From a virus: a stretch of 32,838 nt of DNA. Shown here piece by piece: positions 19,283 to 26,267 of the stretch. Position numbers and translations under genes: made by a program. The notes below the pieces were generated by a model that made no database searches, had not been told where the DNA came from, and saw only the letters and a program-made list of their open reading frames with translations. Numbering within the stretch: position 1 is the first letter of the stretch; every line of letters starts with the position of its first letter. The stretch covers positions 1-32,838 of the IMG/VR virus record IMGVR_UViG_3300031851_000094; one strand, 5' to 3'.

Positions 19283-19749
19283 TTGTTTTTAATATTATTA
19301 ATTATCTTTGTAGCGCTTATTCCTTCTAAGAAAGGCACAAATAAAATCTCAGTATTTTTAGCAGCGTCCTTTTCTGAGAAATTCAAGTTGGAAATATCAT
19401 AATCTCCACCTTTATACCAGAAAGCTGGTTTAAGACGCCTCAGATGCCTCTCTACAGTCACTTCATTAAATATGAATACACTGTCCACGGATTCATGACA
19501 AGCCACCAGATAAGCTCTCTGCTCCTCGCAAATGATAGGTCTGTCTGGACCCTTGTTTGCCCTAACACTTTCATCACTATTAATACCAACAACCAGCTTA
19601 GCGTCGAGAGGAGCTGATCTTTTTATACTCTTAAGCATATGAGCATGACCAGCATGGAACATATCAAAACACCCATTAGTAAAAACAATAGGAGAGGAAC
19701 TAATATTATAAAGAATCTCTTTTAAAGAAACTATTTTAGGATGATTCAT
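19279..19749 (-). CDS. RfaE2/HldE-type sugar-1-phosphate cytidylyltransferase-like
   Basis: 156 residues. TNGCFDMFHAGHAHML (24-39) contains HAGH (32-35), the nucleotide-binding HxGH of this superfamily. VVGINSDESVRANKG, KPAFWYKGGDYDIS (107-120) and GISATKII (143-150) are the other conserved blocks, the last matching ISxTK. It should join a nucleotide to a sugar 1-phosphate; in HldE the product is ADP-heptose. The protein corresponds to the C-terminal half of bifunctional HldE, and the kinase half is encoded just upstream. Confidence 0.88.
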   Translation of the reverse strand: MNHPKIVSLKEILYNISSSPIVFTNGCFDMFHAGHAHMLKSIKRSAPLDAKLVVGINSDESVRANKGPDRPIICEEQRAYLVACHESVDSVFIFNEVTVERHLRRLKPAFWYKGGDYDISNLNFSEKDAAKNTEILFVPFLEGISATKIINNIKNK

Positions 19750-19750
19750 T

Positions 19751-20524
19751 TTAGAATGGTGTGGCTACTCCCTTTTGGCTAACAACTTTACTACAACATT
19801 CTTGAGCAAAAGTAATTGCAAGATCAATCTTCTGATCTTTTGACCCATCTTCGTTCAAATACTTCGTAACAAAAGCAGCCAAAAAAGTATCTCCTGCTCC
19901 TGTGACATCACGCACCTCAACCTTATGGTTTAGAGGATAATCTCTCCTTTTGTAAGAGCATCCTTTAGAACCCTTGGTCACAATTAAGTTCTCCCAAAGG
20001 TTTGTAGAAAGAAACTTAAAGTTATTCTCTGTATATTCTTTCTCGTTTATTTTTATAAAAGTAAATTGATTAGCCCAGTTTAAATTACAATCTTTTTTAG
20101 TATCCAGAAACGATACTTTCGATCTTCTAGCAATATAGAATAAATCTTCATGACTGAGGAACCCTTTATTATAATCAGACACAACAACAGCATCGTATGA
20201 ATCAAAATCTATAGAACTTAAAACCTCTAATCCTATAGGATTGTGTTGATCTTCATCTACTCTAAGCAAGAGTTGATTCGATTCTGAATCTATATAACGA
20301 ACCTTATCTCCTACAACATCATTACTAATAAAACTAAATTCAATATCTAGGTCAAGGTGATCCCTCAAATTAACGAAATTGTGGTAAACATTCTTAGCCA
20401 TACCAACACTGTAAACACGAGAAACTTCTCTGAATACTGGGACTGGACCCTCTGGACAAAGCCTAGTCGCAGCACCATAAACAAAAGTGTCTTGGCAAGA
20501 CTCTCCGATAATTAATACTTTCAT
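19751..20524 (-). CDS. PfkB-family kinase, RfaE1/HldE N-terminal type
   Basis: 257 residues. An N-terminal IIGESCQDTFVYG is followed by PEGPVPV (24-30), SVGMAKNV in place of the usual GGAANV (39-46), SDYNKG (116-121) and the catalytic DVTGAGDTF (206-214, GAGD 209-212). This matches the kinase half of HldE, which phosphorylates heptose 7-phosphate at C1. It is shorter than the typical 310-330 residues, with a trimmed middle. The altered GGA segment near the sugar site may mean a different substrate. It overlaps the upstream cupin gene by ATGA. Confidence 0.85.
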   Translation of the reverse strand: MKVLIIGESCQDTFVYGAATRLCPEGPVPVFREVSRVYSVGMAKNVYHNFVNLRDHLDLDIEFSFISNDVVGDKVRYIDSESNQLLLRVDEDQHNPIGLEVLSSIDFDSYDAVVVSDYNKGFLSHEDLFYIARRSKVSFLDTKKDCNLNWANQFTFIKINEKEYTENNFKFLSTNLWENLIVTKGSKGCSYKRRDYPLNHKVEVRDVTGAGDTFLAAFVTKYLNEDGSKDQKIDLAITFAQECCSKVVSQKGVATPF

Positions 20525-20895
20525 TTTTGTGAATCTCCTTTCTGGATTCTATACGAATCATACTCGTAATGTCGAGTACTAACTTCAAAAACTTTAGAGT
20601 CTTCTAATGCTATAAGTTTATGCGGGATGCATGGTCGCAAATGAACAGTGTCACCTTCGTTCAACTCAACCTCTTTTTCTTCCGCATTACCCAAATCATA
20701 ATACTTTAAAGTTAACTTACCATCCATAACTGCCCAAGTCTCCTCTTTTTGAATGTGATAGTGCATAGAGAATTCTGCGCCCTTATTAAACTTTAAAATC
20801 TTACCACAATACAAATCATTATTAGTAATCCAAACCTCTTCTCCCCATCCCTTAGGGTGCCTTTGGACTTTTGAAAATACAGGATCTAAGTTCAT
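20521..20895 (-). CDS. Cupin, sugar-isomerase-like
   Basis: 124 residues. GWGEEVWITNNDLYCGKILK is followed by the cupin metal-binding motif: H45-x-H47 and E52, with a later His at 92 (CIPHKLIA). The VWITNN start and RPCIPHKL are typical of type II mannose-6-phosphate isomerase-like and sugar-biosynthesis cupins. In this operon it may act on a sugar phosphate before the kinase, supplying a missing isomerase or epimerase step, but that is inferred. It is first in the operon, with a leaderless-type promoter. Confidence 0.8.
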   Translation of the reverse strand: MNLDPVFSKVQRHPKGWGEEVWITNNDLYCGKILKFNKGAEFSMHYHIQKEETWAVMDGKLTLKYYDLGNAEEKEVELNEGDTVHLRPCIPHKLIALEDSKVFEVSTRHYEYDSYRIQKGDSQK

Positions 20896-20902
20896 TTAAA
20901 TG

Positions 20903-20930
20903 ATTATAGGAAACAATTGACCTAAGTCAA
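20903..20930 (-). promoter_or_regulatory. Sigma70-type promoter of the sugar operon
   Basis: -35 TTGACT (20925-20930), 16-base spacer, perfect -10 TATAAT (20903-20908), then 7 bases to the ATG at 20895. It lies immediately after the hairpin at 20936-20973. Confidence 0.75.
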
Positions 20931-20935
20931 TAAGA

Positions 20936-20973
20936 AACCCCCACATAAGTTTTTTAAGACTCATGTAGGGGTT
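20936..20973 (-). terminator. Strong hairpin, probable terminator of the DGQHR gene
   Basis: Read leftward, AACCCCTACATGAGT pairs with ACTTATGTGGGGGTT, a 15-bp stem with three G-T pairs around an A-rich loop. It is followed by TTTCTT, a weak T-run. It lies 28 bases after the stop of the 21001-22071 gene and just before the sugar-operon promoter, so it insulates the two units. Confidence 0.7.
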
Positions 20974-21000
20974 GGAAGTTAAATCAGTATATCAGTAATT

Positions 21001-22071
21001 TTAAAACTGTTTCTTATACAGATTCTCTACCCACTTAATGAGGGCAACATAATCACCCTGAACTCGACCAGTTATATAATGCCTTCTAGCTTTATCCCAA
21101 GCTTTTAGATTATTACCGATAGGCTCTATATCTTCCCTACTCCCTTTGGGTCTAAAGGGTGCCTTGGAAAACATATCGATAACATCTGCAACGTTGTATT
21201 TCATCTTTTTGTGAGCAAATAAGTATTCTTGTACGGCTGGCCAGAACTCTCCGCCAAACTTACTCTTAGTGAATGCTTCACTTCCAAATGTCGAAACCAT
21301 AATTTCCAACGTGTCCTCCCAGACCTTCAAAGCAACACTATTTCTCTTGGCCTGAACTTCAAGAGGGAGCGGATCACCTTTTTTAGTCTTACTCTCTCGT
21401 TCAAACTTGATGGTTAGCTTGTTGTACACATTATCTCTCCACTGTAGGTAAAGTTTGCCATACTTAGCCCCGAAATTTTTCGTCTTAGTAAAAGAAGAAC
21501 AGCATTCGAAGCCTTCGATGGAATTCATTGCATCTACAGTCTCATATATCATAGGAAACTTATTAAATTGATAGCCATCTCTGATACCATCATCAAGTGC
21601 CTGTTTTACATTCCAGACTACAGCCTCTTTAGGTAGAGAAGACTGAGTATCGGAATCATTAGCAAGCAAATAGTGGATGATAGGGTGGCCATCTTCAATG
21701 ACACGACACCTGATCGTGTCAGATGGGTAAGCGCAAACTCTATGCTGACCGTCTACAATGAGATTGTCAATCTTGCCATTTTTAAGTTTCTTCGCGAAGA
21801 CTGTAATTGGATCACAAATCTTGGCGTTCCAAGCATTTTTGATATTAGCAATCTTTTTTCTATCCAGCGGTCTTTGATATGTCTCAACTCTAAGATTTTT
21901 CTTAGGAATATTACATATTTTAAGATTGATATGCTGGCTTGAAGCATCGAACACTTCTTCATTGACTGAGCAAGGCTCCCCAAGTAAACCATATTTGGCA
22001 ACTGGTGAAACTTCAACACTGTCAATTTTAGATACATTCGATCCTTCTGACTTATTAGTTGGATAATTCAT
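21001..22071 (-). CDS. ParB/Srx-like DGQHR-domain protein
   Basis: 356 residues. YQRPLDRKKIANIKNAWN (65-82), ITVFAKKLKNGKIDNLIVDG and DGQHR (107-111) form a ParB/sulfiredoxin-like domain of the kind seen in DUF6551 and DGQHR proteins, which bind or cut nucleotides or DNA. The C-terminal 240 residues (with YLQWRDNVYNKLTIKFERES and FWPAVQEYLFAHKKMK) look helical and not closely known to me. ParB-type domains serve in DNA partition, CTP hydrolysis or as nucleases; in phages, this subtype has no settled role. It stands alone between the hairpin at 20936 and a structured upstream region. Confidence 0.65.
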   Translation of the reverse strand: MNYPTNKSEGSNVSKIDSVEVSPVAKYGLLGEPCSVNEEVFDASSQHINLKICNIPKKNLRVETYQRPLDRKKIANIKNAWNAKICDPITVFAKKLKNGKIDNLIVDGQHRVCAYPSDTIRCRVIEDGHPIIHYLLANDSDTQSSLPKEAVVWNVKQALDDGIRDGYQFNKFPMIYETVDAMNSIEGFECCSSFTKTKNFGAKYGKLYLQWRDNVYNKLTIKFERESKTKKGDPLPLEVQAKRNSVALKVWEDTLEIMVSTFGSEAFTKSKFGGEFWPAVQEYLFAHKKMKYNVADVIDMFSKAPFRPKGSREDIEPIGNNLKAWDKARRHYITGRVQGDYVALIKWVENLYKKQF

Positions 22072-22245
22072 ACTATTTTAATTAGTATCTTTCGCATCAT
22101 CATGATGCCCCTTTTACTATGTTGGGTTTAGATCCCTCGTGGATCTGGTTAATACTGTACCGACTGTTTTATTCCGTACAAGGCTTTTTTTGTACTTTTC
22201 TTCATTCTTTTTCTAAAATCCTTGTTTTATAAGGGCTGTAGGCCC
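22072..22245 (-). promoter_or_regulatory. Structured non-coding region upstream of the DGQHR gene
   Basis: No convincing gene is seen on either strand. Three inverted repeats occur: a perfect GCATCAT-C-ATGATGC (22094-22108), GATCC...GGATC (about 22131-22145) and GTACAA...TTGTAC (about 22186-22205). On the minus strand, TTGTAC-N16-TACAGT is a possible weak promoter that would give a leader of roughly 100 bases, unlike the leaderless units elsewhere. An operator set or RNA leader is possible. Confidence 0.35.
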
Positions 22246-22279
22246 AAAAAAAAGGCGACCTTCATAAGAAAGCCGCCTT
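22246..22279 (-). terminator. Intrinsic terminator of the lysis operon
   Basis: AAGGCG...CGCCTT stem with an inner CTTTC/GAAG pairing, followed on the minus strand by eight T (A-run 22246-22253). It ends the leftward unit that starts at 24659. Confidence 0.8.
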
Positions 22280-22303
22280 GGAAATGTTTTTAAGATACGA
22301 ATT

Positions 22304-22384
22304 CTATAAAATCAATACGCTAGCTTTAGCAATCGCTGCATAACATAAAACAGAAGTAATTATGGAAATGAATAGAACTCGCAT
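22304..22384 (-). CDS. Tiny hydrophobic peptide gene (possible)
   Basis: 26 residues read directly: MRVLFISIITSVLCYAAIAK, then ASVLIL. It is almost wholly hydrophobic, with a basic second residue, like a short membrane peptide. It lies 22 bases after the holin-like gene and before the operon terminator. There is no good ribosome-binding site and the length is marginal, so this is a weak call. Confidence 0.3.
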   Translation of the reverse strand: MRVLFISIITSVLCYAAIAKASVLIL

Positions 22385-22406
22385 GAATCACGAAAGTTTA
22401 ATTAGA

Positions 22407-22598
22407 TTACTTATCTCCCTTTTCCTTGGCTTTGCCGATATTGACACTAAGAAAGTCAATGACCTTGTATACCTTAGCGAGAATCGAACCTTCTTTTGGA
22501 GTAGGAGTAGAAGCTGCAAAAGTACTTGCAGCAGCAACTATAGCTGTAACCCAGTTAAACCAGACTTGACCTTCGACGAATTGTGTAAGAGCTTCCAT
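22407..22598 (-). CDS. Holin-like small membrane protein
   Basis: 63 residues. One hydrophobic segment (about 12-30, VWFNWVTAIVAAASTFAAST) is followed by TPTPKEGSILAKVYKVIDFL and then NIGKAKEKGDK. The TPTP...KVYKVIDFL...N-x-GKAK pattern recurs in small phage and prophage membrane proteins found next to lysozymes. A holin or holin-accessory role is inferred from size, one helix, a charged tail and the endolysin in the same operon. It is not a proven family match. Confidence 0.6.
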   Translation of the reverse strand: MEALTQFVEGQVWFNWVTAIVAAASTFAASTPTPKEGSILAKVYKVIDFLSVNIGKAKEKGDK

Positions 22599-22649
22599 AA
22601 TAAATTTATCTACAAGCTATATTACACAAAGCCACTTTTTAGGGAAATT

Positions 22650-22778
22650 TTAGCGTCCCTGACCTTTATAAGGCTTCTTGTAATTAGTGGCCCCTTTGAT
22701 CTGAGAGGTTTTACTCTTAGCATGAATCCCTTTTCTGCGGATTTTCTTCTTTCTTTCGTAAATTACTGCTTTTTTCAT
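22650..22778 (-). CDS. Tiny basic protein
   Basis: 42 residues read directly: MKKAVIYERKKKIRRKGIHA, then KSKTSQIKGATNYKKPYKGQ and GR. Very rich in Lys and Arg. I recall similar short proteins (RKK-x-RRKG-x-HAKSKTS) in marine phage genomes, which supports it. Its ATG follows the MazG stop codon directly (TAAATG). The high charge suggests nucleic-acid binding or a virion-core protein, but nothing more can be said. Confidence 0.75.
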   Translation of the reverse strand: MKKAVIYERKKKIRRKGIHAKSKTSQIKGATNYKKPYKGQGR

Positions 22779-23213
22779 TTAATTATCCTTAACAAATTGA
22801 CCATTAACCATCTTACCAGTACGCTTTTTGATTACATCATAAGCAGATTGCAGGCAATCCACTGTATCCATATCAACCATCTTAGCTAATAAAATAATAG
22901 TTACCAACATATCACCAATACCATCTTTAGCTTCTGCTAAGGCATCTTCTTCGAGATCAAGGGTATCAGGATCATCCGTTAGTAATTTCTCACTCAGAAT
23001 CTCTTGATCAGTTAGTGAAGCTAGTTTTTGCAATGCTTCCTTGGTCTCATCTAATTCTTCTTGAGTCTTGTCAAGTTGGCGGAGTGGGGTTGATTTAGCA
23101 AAGATGCCTTTATCTTCCCCCCATTGTAGCACTAATGCGCTTAGTTCTTCGTAGTTCATAGGTTTTTTCTCTCTTGCTACCATTTTAGCAAAGTGTTTTT
23201 CAAAAGACCTCAT
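22779..23213 (-). CDS. MazG-like nucleotide pyrophosphohydrolase
   Basis: 144 residues. MNYEELSALVLQWGEDKGIF, then LRQLDKTQEELDETKEAL, contains the first E-E-x-x-E cluster (about 52-56), and EEDALAEAKDGIGDMLVTII (about 93-112) holds the second acidic motif (E-x-K-D-x-I-G-D). This is the metal-binding layout of MazG-type NTP pyrophosphohydrolases, which hydrolyse (d)NTPs to the monophosphate or lower (p)ppGpp. It overlaps the upstream gene by ATGA. In phages, mazG is thought to tune nucleotide pools or the stringent signal. Confidence 0.85.
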   Translation of the reverse strand: MRSFEKHFAKMVAREKKPMNYEELSALVLQWGEDKGIFAKSTPLRQLDKTQEELDETKEALQKLASLTDQEILSEKLLTDDPDTLDLEEDALAEAKDGIGDMLVTIILLAKMVDMDTVDCLQSAYDVIKKRTGKMVNGQFVKDN

Positions 23214-23491
23214 AATTGCACCATCTTAGGGGCTATTTCTTCGATCTCTTCGCACAACCTTAATATCTCTGAAGTATGCATGTCAAGAGCTTTTCTCCTC
23301 AATTTGAACATTTCGTTGTAAAACTTCTTATATTCAGCATCTTGGTAGATATAATCCTGATCATCTATTTTTAAAATATAATCAGAATAGGTCTCATATA
23401 GAGTAGGGTCTATGCACTTCTCTACAGGATCATAATCACTACTCCTTATAACATAATCAAAAATATCATGCCTACTAACATTAATGTTCAT
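23210..23491 (-). CDS. Hypothetical protein next to MazG
   Basis: 93 residues from the ATG at 23491, chosen because GGAGAG precedes it by five bases, the best ribosome-binding site in the window; an upstream in-frame ATG at 23509 is less likely. MNINVSRHDIFDYVIRSSDY, DPVEKCIDPTLYETYSDYIL and a helical C-terminus (LDMHTSEILRLCEEIEEIAP). Not recognised. Its stop overlaps the MazG start. Confidence 0.65.
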   Translation of the reverse strand: MNINVSRHDIFDYVIRSSDYDPVEKCIDPTLYETYSDYILKIDDQDYIYQDAEYKKFYNEMFKLRRKALDMHTSEILRLCEEIEEIAPKMVQL

Positions 23492-23523
23492 TATCTCTCC
23501 ACTCATCATCTCAAAGGTAACGA

Positions 23524-23548
23524 ACCCACCATATTAAATATAGTGGGT
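23524..23548. promoter_or_regulatory. 25-base near-perfect palindrome
   Basis: ACCCAC at 23524-23529 pairs with GTGGGT at 23543-23548, and the AT-rich middle pairs except at the centre and two offset bases. As RNA it forms an 11-bp stem with a 3-base loop. No T-run follows on either strand, so it is not a standard terminator. TTGACG lies just upstream on the minus strand (about 23549-23556), so it may be an operator over a weak promoter for the 23491 gene. Confidence 0.5.
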
Positions 23549-23568
23549 CCGTCAATTACTTACTTTAT

Positions 23569-24456
23569 CTATGAACAAGAAGCCACTAAATCTGCCTCTT
23601 TATCTCTTCGCCTAAGAAGACCGTCTAAACCTTTACCCGCCCAAATCCTTTTCATTTTTCGGATCTCTTCTGCGATTACTAAATAATTTTTAGTAGGGAC
23701 AAGCTCACGAATACGAGCCATTTCCGCACGGCGGGAACCTCTTACAGAGCTACCACGATTAAACACCAAGCTAACCAAAGCCCCAAAAGCATCTGGGTGA
23801 AGTTCGTCAGCTTGAGGAAAAGCTCTCAGGGTCATTTTAATAAAACGTGGTACTGTGTTGATTTTAAATACATTTAAAGCCGCATCCCAAGGCACTTCAA
23901 TATCTTTTACCGAATATACTTTGGAATTAGCTGAGCTACCCTTGAAACCCAAACATTTCTGTAAACGCTTGAAATCTGAATCATTAATTTTGCCAGCCCA
24001 ATCGTCTTGGAACTGACTTGAAGTATTGTAGCCTAAATCATAACCAATACCTATTGTTACTCCACTAGCACCCTTCGGCCAGCATGGACGTTTTAAGTAT
24101 CGGTTATAGTAACCCTCTCCACCTCCAACCTCGTAATCTAAAATTAACTTCAGAGCCTTGGGGGAAAGAAGCTCTTCTGTATTCTCTTCAGATTCGTGTT
24201 GGCAGGTGGAAGGCGTTACAAAATCCTCTTCAACCAATAAGGTTTTAATAGTTTTCCAAGTAATCGGGCCATCAATGCCGTCATCTTCAACTTGAAGAAT
24301 CCGCTGCACATACTGGATCAACTCCTTTTCGTCTTTATCTTTCAACAAGCCAGACACAATAGCTGACCATGTTTTTGTACCATCAACTCCATCTACAGTT
24401 AAACCTAACTCAGACTGGATTTCTTTGACGATATGACTTTTACCAGAAAACCTCAT
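23569..24456 (-). CDS. Endolysin: two peptidoglycan-binding repeats plus lysozyme domain
   Basis: 295 residues. Two PG_binding_1-type repeats lie at about 8-38 and 48-75, with VDGVDGTKTWSAI and DDGIDGPITWKTI as matching cores. The catalytic part (about 97-295) has LILDYEVGGGEGYYNRYLKR (E109), GVTIGIGYDLGYN (T134, D140) and a C-terminal RIWAGKGLDGLLRRRDKEAD, a layout like T4-type or pesticin-like lysozymes that cleave the glycan chain. No signal peptide, so export would need a holin, and a holin-like gene follows in the same operon. N-terminal binding domains are typical of phages of Gram-negative hosts. Confidence 0.85.
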   Translation of the reverse strand: MRFSGKSHIVKEIQSELGLTVDGVDGTKTWSAIVSGLLKDKDEKELIQYVQRILQVEDDGIDGPITWKTIKTLLVEEDFVTPSTCQHESEENTEELLSPKALKLILDYEVGGGEGYYNRYLKRPCWPKGASGVTIGIGYDLGYNTSSQFQDDWAGKINDSDFKRLQKCLGFKGSSANSKVYSVKDIEVPWDAALNVFKINTVPRFIKMTLRAFPQADELHPDAFGALVSLVFNRGSSVRGSRRAEMARIRELVPTKNYLVIAEEIRKMKRIWAGKGLDGLLRRRDKEADLVASCS

Positions 24457-24464
24457 TGCCTAAT

Positions 24465-24659
24465 TTATTCAGCAGTTTCAGCCTCAGTCTCTTCGCCTTC
24501 TGGCTTAGGGAGTTGAGCTTGCGCTTGCTCGCGAATCTTAGTCGCCAAAAAAGAGGCGGCTTCTGCGACTTGCAAACCTTGGGACTTAACTGCAACGTCG
24601 ATCAGTTGGAGAAGGACATTAGCTTCGTTTTCTTGTAGTGTTAATTTTACTTCGTTCAT
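24465..24659 (-). CDS. Small helical protein, first in lysis operon
   Basis: 64 residues: MNEVKLTLQENEANVLLQLI, then DVAVKSQGLQVAEAASFLAT and a Gln/Glu/Pro-rich tail (PKPEGEETEAETAE). The N-terminal half matches a pattern I recall in small phage proteins: a strand with a helix of Leu and Val every third or fourth residue. No known role. It ends 8 bases before the endolysin start and opens the operon under a promoter 9 bases upstream. Confidence 0.65.
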   Translation of the reverse strand: MNEVKLTLQENEANVLLQLIDVAVKSQGLQVAEAASFLATKIREQAQAQLPKPEGEETEAETAE

Positions 24660-24668
24660 AAGTACCTA

Positions 24669-24697
24669 ATTATAAACAGAAGCAAAAAGAAATTCAA
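24669..24697 (-). promoter_or_regulatory. Sigma70-type promoter of the lysis operon
   Basis: -35 TTGAAT (24692-24697), 17-base spacer, perfect -10 TATAAT (24669-24674), then 9 bases to the ATG at 24659. It lies between the LamG-like gene end and the first operon gene. Confidence 0.7.
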
Positions 24698-24704
24698 CAA
24701 CTTA

Positions 24705-25412
24705 TCATTGGAATCTTGATTTTGTTGCGTTGTAGTTTTGAGTCACCTCTGCCGCTGTTAATACTTTTTTATAAATTCTAATACAGCCAATCCCGCCTAC
24801 CATAGACCAACCAGCATCCCAGTTCCCCACATAAAATCTTCTTGCAGAGGAAGGATGCGATACTGTCGAAGTTTGTTGGAGATTATTATCTATATAAACT
24901 TTATGCATATTTGAAGCAATATTATTATCATGAGTCATTACAACATTATACCATCTATTCATCTCTATAGTGTAACTACTTAAACCAGTGCCATATATTT
25001 TATTACCTGTAGAATGTTGGCCTCTAAATGCTAAATAATGGTTCCAGTAATAATTCCATATACCATCATAGTAAGTTCCTCCAGAAGTCGCCCATGTTCC
25101 ATAACCTGTTCTCATGAACCATGCGTCAACTGAATAACCATCTACTGTATTAAAATCAATGTCATAAGAGCCAAGGGTTGAGTTTGTAAGCTGGGCATAT
25201 GTATTACTATCAGCACCAAAGCCAAAATAATCTTGACTCTGTGATGGAACTGTCGTTGCGTCATTAATAAAAACTCTATTAGTAGAAGAGCCTAATAAAT
25301 CCATATTATAATCAGCACCAGCTGAAACAAGAGAAGCTCTTTCAGTAGCCTGAGAATCAATTACTCCAAACAATTCATCTGTTACAATATCTGGATTTGC
25401 ACTAGCACTCAT
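24705..25412 (-). CDS. LamG/concanavalin-like surface protein 1
   Basis: 235 residues. The central part (YSVDAWFMRTGYGTWATSGG, RWYNVVMTHDNNIASNMHKV, YIDNNLQQTS) has the pattern of a LamG/concanavalin jelly-roll domain: a W-F strand, the RWYNVVMTHD strand, and V-Y-I-D-N. It ends GGIGCIRIYKKVLTAAEVTQ, then NYNATKSRFQ, a tail shared with the two neighbours. Likely a sugar- or receptor-binding virion protein attached to the tail. It lacks the conserved N-terminal block (SGSGTTWTDRSGNGYN) of the other two copies, so it is the most divergent. Confidence 0.7.
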   Translation of the reverse strand: MSASANPDIVTDELFGVIDSQATERASLVSAGADYNMDLLGSSTNRVFINDATTVPSQSQDYFGFGADSNTYAQLTNSTLGSYDIDFNTVDGYSVDAWFMRTGYGTWATSGGTYYDGIWNYYWNHYLAFRGQHSTGNKIYGTGLSSYTIEMNRWYNVVMTHDNNIASNMHKVYIDNNLQQTSTVSHPSSARRFYVGNWDAGWSMVGGIGCIRIYKKVLTAAEVTQNYNATKSRFQ

Positions 25413-25555
25413 ACTTCTGTTAAATTTAATGTGTTAATAAATTCTATAGCCTCATCATAAGTATCATAGTTGTTTCTATACTCTACTGAATCTTCATCAT
25501 AATAAATAACTTCGAACCCAGAATCTGTTTCATTCATTTCTTTTAAGCAATTCAT
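25409..25555 (-). CDS. 48-residue acidic protein between LamG genes
   Basis: 48 residues read directly: MNCLKEMNETDSGFEVIYYD, then EDSVEYRNNYDTYDEAIEFI and NTLNLTEV. Start and stop each overlap a neighbour by ATGA (25552-25555 and 25409-25412), so it is translationally coupled on both sides and almost certainly real. Acidic, with a strand-strand-helix layout. Not recognised. It may be an assembly helper or small partner of the LamG-like proteins, which is inferred only from position. Confidence 0.75.
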   Translation of the reverse strand: MNCLKEMNETDSGFEVIYYDEDSVEYRNNYDTYDEAIEFINTLNLTEV

Positions 25556-26265
25556 AGTCCGAATCTTCCTTTCGTTGCGTTGTAGTTTTGGAGGGCCTCT
25601 GCTGCTGATAATCTTTTAGTATAAATTTTAATTGCAGCGATTTTACCCAGCCATTCACCCACTGCGCCACAGTCAGAAAACTTCCCTATAGTTAATTTAC
25701 CCCCACTACCGCCACTCGCATTACCTGTCCAAGTCTGATTAGATATACCATTTACGTACATATCATAAGTCCAGTTGTTCGCGCTATTTTTAATTCTAGT
25801 TACATTTATATTATACCAATTATCTTGGCTATATGTACTAGATGAAGTAAAAGAAGGGTTACCATTACCCCCACCACCTGCAATCAAACCAAATTTACCA
25901 TTAGCCCTACCAAATTCTAAAGCGAAATCATATATAGAACAACCCCCTGTTGTATTCATAGTCATTATAGGTCTTCCATAAGTAGCTAAAACAAAATTAG
26001 GGTTAACCCAAGCGTCAAGAGTAAAGTCATCTTGTGTAAAATCTACATCAAAATTTGTTGTAACGTGATCATCTACACCATCAAAATCAATACTACCACC
26101 ATTTGCAGAATCAAAAGTAGGTCCATTTGTTAGAGTACCATTATAGCCATTACCACTCCTGTCAGTCCAAGTCGTTCCACTACCCGAATACGACTTCTTG
26201 TCTGCTGCGTCTACGCAGAAGACAAGTCCATCTGTTATTATTTTTGGTGAATATGATGTAGCCAT
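25552..26265 (-). CDS. LamG/concanavalin-like surface protein 2
   Basis: 237 residues. The N-terminal block CVDAADKKSYSGSGTTW, then DRSGNGYNGTLTNGPTFDSA and GGSIDFDGVDDHV, leads into the LamG core (FTLDAWVNPNF, WYNINVTRIKNSANNWTYDM, YVNGISNQTW, KLTIGKFSD). The C-terminal tail is IAAIKIYTKRLSAAEALQNY, then NATKGRFGL. This domain, common in phage tail-fibre accessory proteins, binds carbohydrates. It is a paralogue of the next gene; their first 65 residues are nearly identical, and the DNA is also similar there, indicating recent duplication. Confidence 0.8.
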   Translation of the reverse strand: MATSYSPKIITDGLVFCVDAADKKSYSGSGTTWTDRSGNGYNGTLTNGPTFDSANGGSIDFDGVDDHVTTNFDVDFTQDDFTLDAWVNPNFVLATYGRPIMTMNTTGGCSIYDFALEFGRANGKFGLIAGGGGNGNPSFTSSSTYSQDNWYNINVTRIKNSANNWTYDMYVNGISNQTWTGNASGGSGGKLTIGKFSDCGAVGEWLGKIAAIKIYTKRLSAAEALQNYNATKGRFGL

Positions 26266-26267
26266 AA

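Noticed and set aside
22150-22210. 18-codon leftward frame upstream of the DGQHR gene
   Set aside because: Too short, with no overlap or strong start signal; the region is better explained by inverted repeats.
22362-22889. Rightward open frame of 175 codons
   Set aside because: It lies opposite well-supported leftward genes (holin-like, 42-residue basic protein, MazG), and its product has no domain-like pattern.
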